In this document: one piece after another, positions 23,955 through 36,344 of the stretch
Layout: every line of letters starts with the position of its first letter
Numbering within the stretch: the stretch's first letter is position 1
Source of the DNA: Desmodus rotundus
Lineage: Eukaryota; Chordata; Mammalia; Chiroptera; Phyllostomidae
Reading direction: 5' to 3'
DNA length: 64,000 nt
NCBI RefSeq assembly: GCF_022682495.2
Contig: NC_071389.1
Location: forward strand, 178,498,056-178,562,055
The notes under the pieces: model-generated
What the model was told of the DNA's origin: nothing
Seen by the model: only the letters and a program-made list of their open reading frames with translations
Databases searched by the model: none
Position numbers and translations under genes: made by a program

Positions 23955-24490
23955 TTGTTGTTTTTCCAGTTTATTGAGACATAATTGATATATAACATTG
24001 TGCAAACTTAGGGTATACAAGACAACTTAAGATACATATATATTGCAAAATGATCACCACAAATAAGTTAACATCCATCACCTCATGCAGTTACAAATTA
24101 TTTTCCTTGTGATGAGGACTTTTAAGATCTACTCTTGTAGCAATATACTAAAATACAACATAGTATTATTAACAGTAATCACGTATATTCATTACATTGT
24201 ACATTACATCCCCAGAATTTATCTTACAACTGAATGTCTGTACCCTGTGACCACCCTCACCCATGTTCTTCGCCCACCATGCCCACTTCTGGCAACAAAT
24301 ATGATCTGGTTCTATAAGTTTGTTTGTTGTTTGAGATTCCACATGTATGTGAGTTCATGCAGCACTCGCTTACTCCGTCTGATTTATGTCACTTAGCATA
24401 ATGCCCTCAAGTTTCCTCCATGGCATCCCAACTAGCAGGACTTCCTCTTCTTTAAGGCTCAGTATTACATTGTGTGTGTGATATACAGTG
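23955..24490 (-). mobile_element. L1 LINE 3' UTR fragment
   Basis: Antisense L1 3' region: CAGTTTATTGAGACATAATT, then the GTACAT...CCCTGTGACCACC stretch and the GATTCCACATGTATGTGAGT to TTAGCATAATGCCCTCAAG stretch. Confidence 0.8.
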
Positions 24491-24609
24491 AGCACCTTTG
24501 TCTTGTTCCTGATCTTAGAGAAAAAGCTTTCAAACTTTCACAGTTAAAAGTATGATGCTATAGCTGTGGGCTTGTCATAATACACACTTTGTTATCTTGA
24601 AGTATGTTT

Positions 24610-25270
24610 CTTTTTTTTCTTTCTATTTATTGTTGTTCAGCCCCTCCTTTTCCCCATTGTCTGTCCCCACAAGTCCCACTCATGCAGAGGAGACAAGATA
24701 ACCAGTCCCCCAAGATGGGTAAGTCACTCTGCCATCCACCATGTTAGGGTTCGGAGAGAGTCCACTTCCGACCGAGTTGCTACTAGAATACGAAGGCCGA
24801 GTGACAGAGGGCCCCAGCACATCCTGCTTTCTCACAGGCTGATTTTCATTGAGTTCTTTTTGTAACCATGTTATTAAACTTTCATTATCTTTTAGAAGCT
24901 GTTGCTTTCTTCAAGTTTTTAAACTGGAGCTTCTAATTGTTCTTGTAATTTGCGTGCCTCTTGCTCTTTATGTCTAGAGACTGTTCATCACCTTGTAATT
25001 CCTTTTGTTCCTTTCGTAATTTTTCTTACTTTTCAGCCAAAAGTTTCGCTTGCAGAATGGTAACTGTATTCTTCGGTTTCAATTAACCCAAAGTTTTCAG
25101 ATCCCCTTGTAACTTTGCGAAAATTTCATTTGCCTTAAGAAGTTCCGCTGATAATGATCTTATGGTACTTTCAAGTTTTCCTAGTTGTACCTGATTTTTC
25201 TTGCCATTTTCTTCTAAACCACCTTTTGTTCCTGGATTGTGTCAAATGTTTCTTTTGTTCTTAAAACAAG
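24610..25270 (-). pseudogene. SASS6: SASS6 processed pseudogene (partial)
   Basis: SASS6 encodes the centriole cartwheel protein SAS-6. On the minus strand this stretch gives the C-terminal coiled coil and tail: [24 protein letters not shown], then [34 protein letters not shown] and [14 protein letters not shown], which matches the human protein as I recall it. There are no introns, several stops and frameshifts (for example after the KANEI block), and an A-rich tract at the 3' end near 24,610. It is a 5'-truncated, dead retrocopy. It sits beside L1 sequence, the likely source of the machinery. Confidence 0.82.
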
Positions 25271-25299
25271 TCCAGTGCGTCTTATAGTCCAAAAAATAC

Positions 25300-26600
25300 G
25301 GTAAGTAAAATCATATGGTATTTGTCTTTCCCTGACTGGCTTATTTCATATCGCAAAATACTCTCCAGGTCTATCCATGCTGTCCAAAAAGGTTAAGATT
25401 TCTTTCTTTTTCATGGCCAAGTAGTATTCCATTGTGTAAATGTACCACAGCTTTTTTATCTGCTCATCTAATGATGGGCACTTGGGCTGCTTCCTCATCT
25501 TCCGTGTTGTAAATAATGCTGAAATACACATGGGAGTGCATATATTATTTCTAATTAATGTTTCAGGTGAGGTGTGGCTAGAAAAAGTCCAGCCATCATT
25601 AGTATAATGAGAATAGTTTGCACGACATCAATGTAACCTTGCAGCCAAAGGACTGGAATAGGCATGTGTGAACAATCTGATGACCTCGCTGTACCAGTCA
25701 GTGGGGGTGGTAGACACCATTGACTAAGCATGTGTACTGTGTGGCCGTTGCATTCAAAATGACTGAGCAAGTAGAGTAACAAATTTGCATCAAATTTTGC
25801 ATTAAGCTTGAACATTCCTTCACAGAAACTATTTGGATGATTCAGAAGGCCACAGCTATGGGCAACTGGTGACTGGCAGCTTCATCACAACAATGTGCCA
25901 GCTCATGCATCATGTCTCATGAAGAGTTTTTTGGTGAAACATCAAATCACCCAGGTAACCCAACCCCCTTACAGCCCAAATTTGGCACCCTGCAACTTTT
26001 GGCTTTTCCCAAAACTCAACTCACCTTTGAAAGGGAAGTGGTTTCAGTCCATTGATGAGATTCAGGAAAGTACGATGGAGCAGGTGGTAGCAATTGGGAG
26101 AGCGGTGTGAGGCCCCAAGGTGCCTACTTTGAAGGGGACTGAGGTGTCATTGTCCTGTGTGCAATGTTTCCTGTATCATGTATCTTCTTCAATAAATGTC
26201 TACTTTTCACATTACATGGCTGGATACCTTCTGGACAGACCTCGAAGTCCCAGAAGTAGAATCGCTGGGTCATAAGGCAGTTCAAACAGACTCACAGATA
26301 CAGAGAACAGACTGACTGCTATGGAGGAGAGGGGGCTGGGAGGCTGGGTGAAAAAGGTAAAGAGGTTAAGAACAAAAACAGTAAACACAGATAACAATAT
26401 GATGATTTCCAGAGGGAAAAAGGTGTGGGTGGAGCTAGGAGAGGTTCAAGGTGGAATAAACAGTGATGGAAAGAAACTTTACGTTGGCTGGTAAACACAC
26501 AGTACAGTGTACAGGTGACGTATTATAGAATTATACCCTGCAACTTATATAATTCTATTAACCAATGTCACCCCAATGCATTCATTAAAAAGATACAGTA
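25300..26600 (+). mobile_element. L1 LINE with 5' inversion, interrupted by a mariner
   Basis: The left arm (25,300-25,567 and 26,245-26,280) is L1 in antisense: the end of ORF2 (minus-strand frame with KKLWYIYTMEYYLAMKKKEI). The right arm (26,281-26,600) is sense L1 3' UTR starting at CAGACTCACAGATACAGAG. The point where the antisense arm stops is close to where the sense arm begins in L1, as made by twin priming. A mariner lies within the antisense arm. Confidence 0.7.
25568..26244 (+). mobile_element. Internally deleted mariner (copy 2)
   Basis: About 677 bp with ends TGAGGTGTGGC and, in reverse, CGAGGTCTGTCCAG. It has the same architecture as copy 1: a transposase start fused to the C-terminal third. 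Its open frame (25,895-26,110) reads FLVKHQITQVTQPPYSPNLA, with Asp to Asn in the SPDL and CDF motifs, so the catalytic triad is lost here. It lies inside an L1, and is therefore younger than that L1. Confidence 0.85.
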
Positions 26601-26639
26601 TTGGATACATTCACCATCTACTTAGAAATAAAGAGAGAA

Positions 26640-26860
26640 CTAATCAATTGGAAAAGAAGGGGAACGGACTATTCAAGAACGAGTGTGAATGACCTGCGGA
26701 CATGGGCCGTGGGGTGGGGATGGACTGCAGGAGTGGGGTAGCGGGCTGGGTGGAGGAGGCCAAGGGTGAAAAACCAGGACAACTGTCATAGAATAACAAT
26801 AACTAAAACATTTATAAAGTAATTAAGTTAGTGACACTGTAAAAAATGACATTTCTGAAG
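26640..26860 (+). mobile_element. HAL1/L1 3' end fragment
   Basis: Contains GACCTGCGGACATGGGCCG and the GGACAACTGTCATAGAATAAC end, closely resembling the 3' end of the HAL1 at 32,136-34,082. Confidence 0.6.
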
Positions 26861-26864
26861 CTTC

Positions 26865-28700
26865 TCTGCAAAATATAGTACATAAAGACAAAAAGAAATT
26901 AAACACAAAGCAACTTATATAAATACCTAAAGGAAGCATTCCAGAAAAGGTGAAGAGATAAAGGGGCAGAAGTGTTCTCTGTTAAATTAATAACAAAGAC
27001 TTTTCTAATGATAATAACACATCAACCCACAAATTTATGAAGTCCAACATTAATCAGGATAAAAGAAAGAAAAGTACACATTTGATAACAGCCAATGAAC
27101 ATCAAGAACGATAATAAATGTCCAAAATCAGCACTAGGGAAATGGTAATTATTTAAGCATTTTATTTTTTGGTCTGTTTGATGTATCAGAGCTATGTTAA
27201 AATTTCCCCAAATAACTGAGTTTTGTTTATTGCTTCTTTTGCATATATACCATTTATCCTTACTATATTTTAAAGTAATTTGGATATATTACTATGGAAT
27301 TGAAACCTTTATTATTATAAAGAAACTCACCTTAAATATTACATTTTACATTAAAATGTATTTCCTCAGATATTAAGACCTATGATTGTTTTAATTTCAT
27401 GTATTTGCATTATCCTACATATTTTAATCTTTTATTTCAATCATTGCATAACCTTATCTATTAGATGTCACTTTGGTAAGTAACACACACTTAAATTTTT
27501 TTTAAAACCCAAGTAATAAGTTTTATCTTTTTTACTGGAGCATTTAGAGGGTTAACATTTACTGTTGATATATTTTATTTTTTAATCAGTATCATAATTC
27601 TGTGCTTCTGTTCACCCTTTAATATTTACACTAGTATTTAATGCATGTGTACTAAAATTGCTATTGTCTGAAACTGACCGATATCTTTACCCTCTTCCAA
27701 AACAATATGAGACCCAAGAACTCTATGGTCTCTCAGTCAAATTATATACTTTTGCTTTGAAGTTTATTCCTATCCTATCTAAGTTTATTTCTACTGAAGT
27801 TTATTTCTAGTGACACCTGTGGTCACTGTGGTGTGTACATCTCAGAGCACATATTAGAAGGAAGACAGAATTTTACATACACACACTTTATAAATGATGG
27901 TCACTAAAAATAGTTATACAGAATAGAAAACTACATGTGAAGTAAAAATTTACCATTAGTCACTCAATAGTATTACATTGCAATCTTCAAATATCAGCTT
28001 CAGTGTATACTATATTACAAGTGCAGGCATAACAACATTTTTTTCTACAAATATAATACAAAATTATATTATTCAATAACTTGTACCCTTTACCCACTTA
28101 ATATATTATGGAAAATTGTCCATATCACTTGCAGAACTCTCTCCTCTATATTAAGTGACTATATATGTGTGTTTTATTTCAAGAACCCATTATGATTTAT
28201 TTCATCATCTAATTTATTGATAGGTAAATTGTTTCTTTTACTTTTCTAAAGAAAACATCCATTGATCACTTGAGCAATTAATAAATGTTATGAATAATTA
28301 TGTTAACAGTAGTTATATTGAGGGAACAGGGTGTATGATTTTTTCATCTATAGGGTATGTTCTAATATTGTTTGAATTATTCAAAATGGGCGTGGATATT
28401 TAAAACCACAAAAATACTTCTAATCATTAGTATCTGTTACAATCTTATTTAAATATATCATTTATTTACATAAAATGTTTCTGTCTCCATGCTTTATTCA
28501 TTGTATTTGAAAAAACAAGACAGAAGGAATTATGCTTAATATAATTTTAAAGTATAACAAAAAGTGAACAAGTGTTTCATTATACGTGGAAGACTAACAA
28601 ATTTAATCTCTAGGCGGTAAGTTACATTGCTTTCCATTTTCTTCAGTGGAAACGGTAGTTTACATACTATGCTCAGAGTAAACTTCCTGTCTGGGGTGCA
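26865..28700. other. Flank 5' of the KLR-like gene, no other gene
   Basis: Very AT-rich; no exon or clear repeat recognised. It should contain the promoter of the KLR-like gene, but no motif can be named. Confidence 0.45.
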
Positions 28701-28779
28701 ACATTGAGATCTGCCTTTCTGATCCTGTCTCACTCTGGCCCTCTGCACACCATCTGATCCATGCAATCGGACCTACACC

Positions 28780-28864
28780 ATGGAGCCACCAAAGACGCCG
28801 GCTCTGTCAAGTTCTGGTCCTGAGCTTTATCCTTTGACAGAGGAATCTCACGAAATAAACACAG
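28780..28864 (+). CDS. KLR-like exon 1 (cytoplasmic tail)
   Basis: 85 bp from ATG to donor ACACAG|GTAAAA. Encodes MEPPKTPALSSSG then PELYPLTEESHEINT, a short acidic/Ser-rich tail. The start has A at -3 and G at +4. Upstream sequence gives no better start. Confidence 0.6.
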
Positions 28865-29374
28865 GTAAAATCAAATGCTGTTATTATTACTAATAAGTAA
28901 TACATACATTTGATGAGAAAATATTACAAGTTGATGGCCAGATACTCTTAGGAGTTGAAAATCTTTTGTCTTTATATATGAATTTGACATTTGCTTTCAT
29001 TAAGTGAATGGAATTTAAATTTCAGACAATTTTTTTGGTGCATAAATATTTACAATTGGACTGCAATTTCACATTTTTCGGAAAAATGTTATTGCTTTGG
29101 TGCCTATGACTTCTGCTTCACTTTCACTGTAGAAGTACATGCAGTGTGTTGCTGAGAGAATTTATCTACCTAAGAAGAATTCAGTTATTTTTTCTCATGC
29201 TCCTTTAATTAAGATTAAATTCAATTATAGAGAAAACAAAGATAGGCATTTAGAATAATTTTTGTATTTCCACTCTTGCCTCTGCAATCAGTGTTGCTTC
29301 TGATGCTATTGGCCACTATATTGTTACAATTTCTAGTCCACACTGCTATCAGTAGCAGTCCTATGAAAATCGCA

Positions 29375-29515
29375 TTGCATAATTATTGTCTTAAGCACTA
29401 TGCCATTGACTTTATAGACAATAACTTAACCTTCACAATGTATCTATGAATGAATACAGTTGTTATCCCTATTTCATAGATGAAGAAACTAAGAATGATT
29501 TTTAAAAACTTGCTA
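29375..29515 (-). repeat. MIR SINE fragment
   Basis: Antisense MIR core CCCTATTTCATAGATGAAGA in the intron of the KLR-like gene. Confidence 0.55.
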
Positions 29516-29812
29516 CATTTTACAAAGTAATGACATGATTGACTCAATATTAAAACTCTGTACACATAAAAAGGAATAATTTTTGTTTATTCCTAACATG
29601 ATTTTAATGATATATTTATGTATGTGTCCATATTAATAATAGTTGTTGAATACATTTTTATTATATATCTTCTAGAGTTTTGTGAGAAAAGTGTGACATA
29701 CTCACAACTCAGAATTCATTGTTCTTCAAATATTCAGAAAAAAAATGTAACTAGGAATTTGAAGATAAAAGGTAAAAATACATTTAAAACTTTAGATTCT
29801 TGTTTTCCTAAA

Positions 29813-30000
29813 GATTTATTTATTTTTAAAGAGATGGGAAGGGAGGAAGAAAGAGAGGGAGAGAAACACCATCAGTTGCCTCTGGACTGGGGGCCTGCCC
29901 CACCCACCCTGTGCCCGCACCCCGACCAGGGAAGGAGCTGCAATGTGGGCATGTTCCCTGACCGGGACTCAAACCCGAGACACGCCGGTCAGGGTTAGAT
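29813..30000 (-). mobile_element. Bat VES SINE (partial)
   Basis: Antisense tRNA-derived SINE: TTTATTTATTTTTAAAGAGA at the left (A-rich tail in reverse), a GAGAGGGAGAGAAACACC block, and CAAACCCGAGACACGCCGG followed by TCAGGG. Only the 3' two thirds is present. It lies in intron 1 of the KLR-like gene. Confidence 0.75.
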
Positions 30001-30729
30001 TCCTTTTTGTTTGTTTGAATATTTAATGAACTAATCACAACAAAAAATATTCCTAGACTAATCTGTGAGTCAAAATCCATCTCTTGTAGCAATAGTATTT
30101 AATTTCATACTGATGTAAGGTGCTGTGTTAAGGACAAGTGAGAAGGGGCAGTGAGCCACTGAGGGCCGCAGTGGTGCAGGACGGTGTGCCTCAGCCACAG
30201 AACAAACAATGGTTCCTATGTAGTTTCCCAGCTGGGTATTTTAGACTTAAAATGCCTCCGTATCTCAAAAACAGCGTGGACCTTTGAAGTATTTCATGGT
30301 AAATGGATTTGTATCAAAACTGTCACAGAATGTTTGGGCCAATTGCTACTGTAACTGTTTTATTTTTACATAATTCTGCAACAAGATGGAAGAAATCATT
30401 TCATTAAAAATTTGGAGAAGGTGATAAATTAAATTTATGATAGGATTTCTGACGTGCTCTTTTGTGGTATTTGAAAGATTTCTTTCATGGTACCGTTTGT
30501 TAGTTCACAAACAACCCACCCATAGATAAAAAAAATACTTATGTTTTCCGTGGCTGTAGCCAAACCTGCAAAATAATTGTGCGAATTCCCCTCACAGGCT
30601 GGGCTCTATTTGCCCAGAGTGTGTTGCTCCCATGAGCTTAGATTTCGGTCCCATTCAAATGGGTCGAATATTTCTGGCCGAAATTTTTCTAATGCAGCTC
30701 CTTTATCTTGTTTCCACTGCTCACATCAG

Positions 30730-30837
30730 CACCCCGCTTCTCTCTCCGGACGGCGTCTCCGTGGGCCCTGGCCACTGTGGTGTTTGCCTGCCTTTATTTA
30801 ATTGTTCTGGTCGTAGCTGCGATTATGATAGCTAAAG
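30730..30837 (+). CDS. KLR-like exon 2 (transmembrane)
   Basis: 108 bp, phase 1 on both sides, acceptor CACATCAG|CA and donor CTAAAG|GTGAGT. Encodes APRFSLRTASPW followed by ALATVVFACLYLIVLVVAAI and MIAK. The SPW before a 22-residue hydrophobic stretch is typical of KLR proteins (compare TPWRL in CD94). Confidence 0.65.
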
Positions 30838-32120
30838 GTGAGTACGTTTCAGAGCTACTTAATTAATTTGTTTCAAATGACTAGAATATAATTTTTAAAA
30901 GCCTTTCAAACTTATTCTAAGGATTTTCTCGTGGTATTTTTTTCTCATTTGGTATCTTAATTACATCGAATAATTTTATCGATTCATTTTTTGAATTTTC
31001 ATTAAGAACATTGGCCCATGTGATCTTAGTGAAGAAAGCGGTGGGTAGACAAGTGTTTTGATAAAAAATGGGAAATAATACCAGCATTGTATATTTTATC
31101 ATATTGTTATGACATTATATTCACCCTTCTGAGTGTAATAAAACATGAAAATATTTATAGACTTTATTGATGGAACAATGAGAAATTAACTGTTAAGGCA
31201 TCAAGTCAAATAATTTTAAAAGGAGAGTTTAACAGAGGGAAGAAAAGCTGGAGAGATGGTGGGCCTGTATTCCTCAAAAAGTGAAACCTAGTGACCAGAA
31301 TGTTGGACTGTGTCTATACCTGGGTTGAACTCAATATGTCTTAATAGTATTTAAAAAACAGATAGCCTTTAAAAGAGTCAGTCCACAAAATTCTTAATAA
31401 AGTCAGCAAATCAGAAATGGAAAAAATGTCTTCAAATATAGAAAGTAAGGTAAGATTTATAAAGCGGAAAAAACATATACTCAAAACACACAGAGTATAA
31501 ATTCATGCAGAAGGCATAATTAGATCTAAAACAATTTTAATCTTAAAATGAATTATTTCATAATATAGCAGAATATAGAATTTTAATAATAATAATGTTA
31601 ATATATAATTTTAATACAAAATGTTTAATAAATAAAAAACGTTTGAACATATGATTTCCTACAAAGACACTTATGATGACAAAGAAAGGCTCAAAACAAT
31701 GTACAGAAATTGAATAAAATAACTATATTCTATAGAAAAACTAATTAATCAGTAATGTGCACCCAAATAGACACATGACTGACAATTTTTAAGGATGAAC
31801 TTTAAAGTGTCTTCATAACAAAAATTGACCCCTAGATAAACTGTTAGTAGCTAGCAAAAGATGGAAGGTTCTCATCGAAATCAGTAAGATAAGAATAGCA
31901 TTATAACAAATTATCTCCATACAAAGGAAAACATTTAAAGACAATATTCCTTAGAAACATAAAGCAAAAATCCTTCATAAAAGAGGTAACATAGTACACT
32001 ACTGTACTAAAAGAATGCTACATGATGACCAAACTCTGGTTAAAATCACAAAGGGGTTTGGACATTTATCACGAGATTTGTCAATATATTATAGAAGAGA
32101 AAAATAAATAAAAAGTAAAG
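30838..32120. other. Intron 2 of the KLR-like gene, left part
   Basis: AT-rich, no exon or clear repeat seen before the HAL1 insertion. Confidence 0.45.
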
Positions 32121-32135
32121 GAAAACATTTAACTT

Positions 32136-34082
32136 CCAGCTAAGGCAGAGGCATAGTTAGATATGCTTCACTTCTTCACACAACCAAAATAAGGATAACA
32201 ACCAATTTAAAAACAAAAAACAACCAGAACTGCCAGAAAATCAAACTGTTTGGAAGTCTGACAACCAAGGAGTTAAAAAAGAAACATTCATCCAAAATGG
32301 TAAAAGGGTGGAAACAGCAGCTGGGGCCGAAAGGGCGTGCGGCAAGGCAATGGTTGCTGTACCGGGCAGGTGAAGTGGTGTTTGGCAGACTGGGTGGTCC
32401 CACAGTCACATGTGGATAAACGGGGAAGAACAACTGGGGAGCGAGACAGATTACACAACCTGGGGTTCCAGCACCTGGAATAAAGCCTCAAAACCTCTGG
32501 CTGTTAAAACCTGTGGGAGTTACATGGCGGGAGAAACTGCCAGTCTCATAGCAGAGTCCACCATAGGGTCCCACAGGGTCCTAGAACATGCACAAGCCCA
32601 CCCACCAAGGAATCAGTGCCAGGGTAGTGCCAGAAAGGATGCAACTCACTTGTGGGAAGTGGGGGAAGTGACTGAAAGTGGAGCAAGAGCTGAACAAGAG
32701 GCATTGTTCCCTCTCTGACTGCTTCTCCACAAACAGCACCACAGCACAGCAATGTGGGTTGCCCCACCCTGGTGAATACCTAAGGTTCTGACCCTTATAA
32801 TGTAACAGGTATGCCAAGACAAAAATATGGCCTAAATGAAAGAACAGAACAAAACTCCAAAAATAGAACTAAGTGATGAAGAGATAGTCAACCTTTCAGA
32901 TGCAGAGTTCAAAACACTGGTGGTCAAGATGCTCACTGGAATGATTGCATATGGATGCAAACTAGAGGAAGAAGTGAAGGCTATGGAAAGTGAAATAAAG
33001 AAAAATATGCAGGGAACCCACAGTGAAGGGAGTTAAACCAGGACTCAAATCAATGATTTGGAACAGGAGGAAGAAATAAACATCCAACTGGAACAGAATG
33101 AAGAAACAAGAATTGCAAAATGAGGAGAGGCTTAGGAACCTCTGGGACAACTTTAAATGTTCCAACATCCAAATCATAGGGTGGCCAGAAAGAGAAGATG
33201 AAGAGCAAGAAATTGAAAACTTATTTGAACAAGTAATGAAAGAAAATTACCTTCATTTGGTAAAGGAAATAGACATGCAAGACCAGGAAGCTCAAACAGT
33301 CCCAAAGAAGTTGGACCCAAAGAGGAACACACCAAGACACATCATAATTACATTACCCAAGATTAAAGATAAAGAATCTTAAAAGCAGCAAGAGAAAAGG
33401 AGACTGTTACCTACAGGAGTTCCCATAAGACTATCAGCTGATTTCTCAAAACAAAAGCAAGAGCTGAACAAGGCAAGAAGGGACCAGAAAGAAGTATGCA
33501 AAGTCATGAAAAGCAAGGACCTACATCCAAGATTACTCCATCCAGCAAAGCTATCATTTAGGAAGGAAGGGCAGATAAAGTGCTTCCCAGATAAGGTCAA
33601 GTGAAAGGAGTGCATCATCATCAAGCCCTTACTATATGAAATGTTAAAGGAGCTTATCCAAAAAAAAGAAGATCAAAACTGCGAAGAGTAAAATGACAAC
33701 AAAATCACAAATATCAATGACCAAACCTAAAAAAACAAAATAAAAGCAAACTAAGCAAACAACAAGAAGAGGAACAAAACCACAGAAATGGAGATCACTT
33801 GGAGGGTTATCAGCAGGGTGAAGGAGTGGGGAGAATGGGGGAAAAGGTACAGGGAATAAGAAGCATAATTGGTAGGTACAAAATAGACAGGGGAAGGGTA
33901 AGAATAATATAGAAATTGGAGAAACCGAAGAACTTCTATGTATGACCTGTGGACATGAACCGGGGTGGGGGGATGCGGAATGCTGGAGGGAATGAGGATA
34001 CCAAGCAGAGGGGGAAAAGGGGGAGAAAAAAATGAGACAACTGTAATATCATAATCAATAAAATATACTTAAAATTTTTAAA
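32136..34082 (+). mobile_element. HAL1 half-LINE, near full length
   Basis: A 1,947-bp retroposon flanked by a perfect 15-bp target-site duplication GAAAACATTTAACTT (32,121-32,135 and 34,083-34,097). It has a 5' UTR, then L1-type ORF1 (from about 32,836: KIELSDEEIVNLSDAEFKTL; later NIQIIGWPEREDEEQEIENL and RNTPRHIIITLPKIKDKE), then the 3' UTR. It contains no ORF2, the definition of HAL1 elements. ORF1 is broken by a stop after about 66 codons and by frameshifts, so it is inactive. It inserted in an intron of the KLR-like gene in the same orientation. Confidence 0.85.
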
Positions 34083-34097
34083 GAAAACATTTAACTT

Positions 34098-36340
34098 GAT
34101 TAAGAGTATGACAACTTTCAGCAAATATTATTTCTTACAGTGAATAGTTAGAATCATTTTTAATATAATCAGGAATACAAGGATGATTAGTATTACTCAA
34201 CATTTCTTTGTATGTCCTGGTCAAAGAAAAGCAATAACGGAAGAAAATCTATTTAGTTATGACATAAATATCAAAAAGTAAACACTGACATTGCCACAGA
34301 TGGTGTGCTTTCTTATCCAGACATTTCAAGAAAATATACTGAAAAAATAATCAAAATAAAAAATCTGTAATAAGAAAGCTAGAAAGAAAGTTAACAGAGC
34401 TTTATGATATACCAGAGAGTTACATAGTAACATCTAATATCTAGGTCCATATTTTAAGCCTGTTATTGACATTTCTTCTTAGATAGTTTAAAAAATACTT
34501 AGCACACAACGTTTCCAAACAGTCTATCTTCTCAACCAACATCAAGAAAAAAATCGGATACTTTAATACTGTTTTCTTCCTTGACACTTGATATCCCGTG
34601 AAATGAATCTGGGAGTGGCCTGTGGTATCTAACTGTCACTGGTTATCTCAACTTAGTGAATTATTGCACTTCTCTATCCCCACATTACAACCCATCTAAC
34701 GCAAGACAGTAAACTTTGTCTTGATAAGCGGGAGAGAAAAGAGAAGCAGTTGAACCAACAGAAGTGTTTCCCTGTGTCAAATAAGCTAATCTTTTGTGGG
34801 AGATCTTCCTGGATATTATGGCCATGTAACAAATGAACTAGGGATGAAAAAGCAAGCGACAAAAAAGGAGGGGAAATTCTGTAAACAAACAAGAATATTT
34901 GGGGGTAATCATTTTAGTCAAGCATGGCTTGCTTATCCAATGATGCCTTAGGATCTGGCTTGATTATTTGGCTTCTCATTTTAAGGACAGAACAGTGTGG
35001 GCAGCTCTTTCATAGGGTTGCCAGGGATCAGAGCCAACTCAATGGCATATGACACATACATTTTCCGTGAGATAGAAAAGTTATAGGTCCATAGTCAACT
35101 GACATCAAATCAGTGACTAGCAGCAGCTACTGTAGGAGAATATATTTAAAATATGAATAATCCAGTTTATGGAACAAATTTGGAAGACTGCAAGCTTGAG
35201 GGAATGGAAAGTTGGTGACAATACTTTCTTTTGGTTTCATTGAATTGCCATAAGAAAAAAATCTCAACTTATTACTCTAAGTGGTCTGGTGAGGGAATGA
35301 TGCAGCAATATTTCTTTCATGTATTCCCATGAGTGCAGCAAAGCACTTAGAGTATCTCATCCGGAGAATAAATGGCACAGTGAGAGGTCGGTACTTGATC
35401 AAATTGAAACACTTTGTCCCAAACAAATTACACGACTTGGTAATTGGACTGGGATCAGATCTCGATAAAGCAGGCGTGCAGACAGATTTTTCTCCACAAT
35501 CCCCTGAAGTAACCACAGACCATCAGAGTAAAAGAAATTCAAGCTAGGAACATTCCATGCCCTCTCTATTTGAAAATTCAAGTTGTGCCAGCTGGAGTTC
35601 CAGGTCCTTCAAAATAAAGTGACACAGCCATGGGAAATGACGTGGGTTAAAGGTTTTGTGTTTGAAGATAGTTATACATAGAGCGATTAAGAAAAACAGT
35701 CTACGTTTGTAATCTTTTAATTTTAATAAGTTTGAATTTCAGCCTATACACAATTGATCATCTCCAAAGGTGATGAGAGGGTGGTGTTGTTCAGGCTGTT
35801 GCAATGGAGGTGTTCACTCTGGAAGCATTTTGAGGAAAATGTTGGCAAATGAGAACTAGAGACAGTCAGCTTGTAGAACACTATAATGCTTGATATAAAA
35901 ATAATAAAATCTGAAAAGGGAAAGTTTTGTGGTGTTGTGAAGAAGGGAACAGGTATATGAAGCATTGCGGTGATAGAACAAATACTTTGTGATTGATTGA
36001 ACGTGCGCGACGGCAAAAGTGTTTGCGTCAAAGATGACTTAGGTCACAATGTCCTGACCTTTCCATGTTTACTAATTGCTTAGAATGGCATCAATCAAAT
36101 GTGAAAACTTGAAATTATTAAAGCCTCGGTTATTAATTCATAAACCTCCATCCATCATCAGTAAAACTTTAATATCACTCACATGCGAATGAAAATTTAT
36201 AATATATTCCTCAGTTAAGAACAAAAGTGATGAATAAATTGCATTTAAGAAATTTTAGATTTCAATTTTGTTTGTAGTCTCAAATTTTTCAAAGAGGGGA
36301 TAGTCTTAAAATATATATTCATTTGCAAATTTTATGACTT
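34098..36340. other. Intron 2 of the KLR-like gene, right part
   Basis: No repeat clearly recognised. A segment at 35,329-35,547 has open frames on both strands and slightly protein-like composition, but I can match it to nothing. Confidence 0.4.
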
Positions 36341-36344
36341 TCAG

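Noticed and set aside
25895..26110. 71-codon frame read as a domesticated transposase
   Set aside because: It is only the C-terminal part of a deleted mariner, and its catalytic Asp is replaced by Asn.
28780..28864. ITIM in the tail of the KLR-like gene
   Set aside because: The tyrosine context is ELYPLT; position -2 is Glu and +3 is Thr, so it does not meet the (I/V/L/S)xYxx(L/I/V) rule.
32836..33036. Functional L1 ORF1 protein gene
   Set aside because: The frame stops after 66 codons and the rest is in other frames; the element is dead.
35430..35480. VIGLGSDL, which resembles the WIGL motif of lectin exons
   Set aside because: There is no Trp, no Cys around it and no splice sites in the right place.
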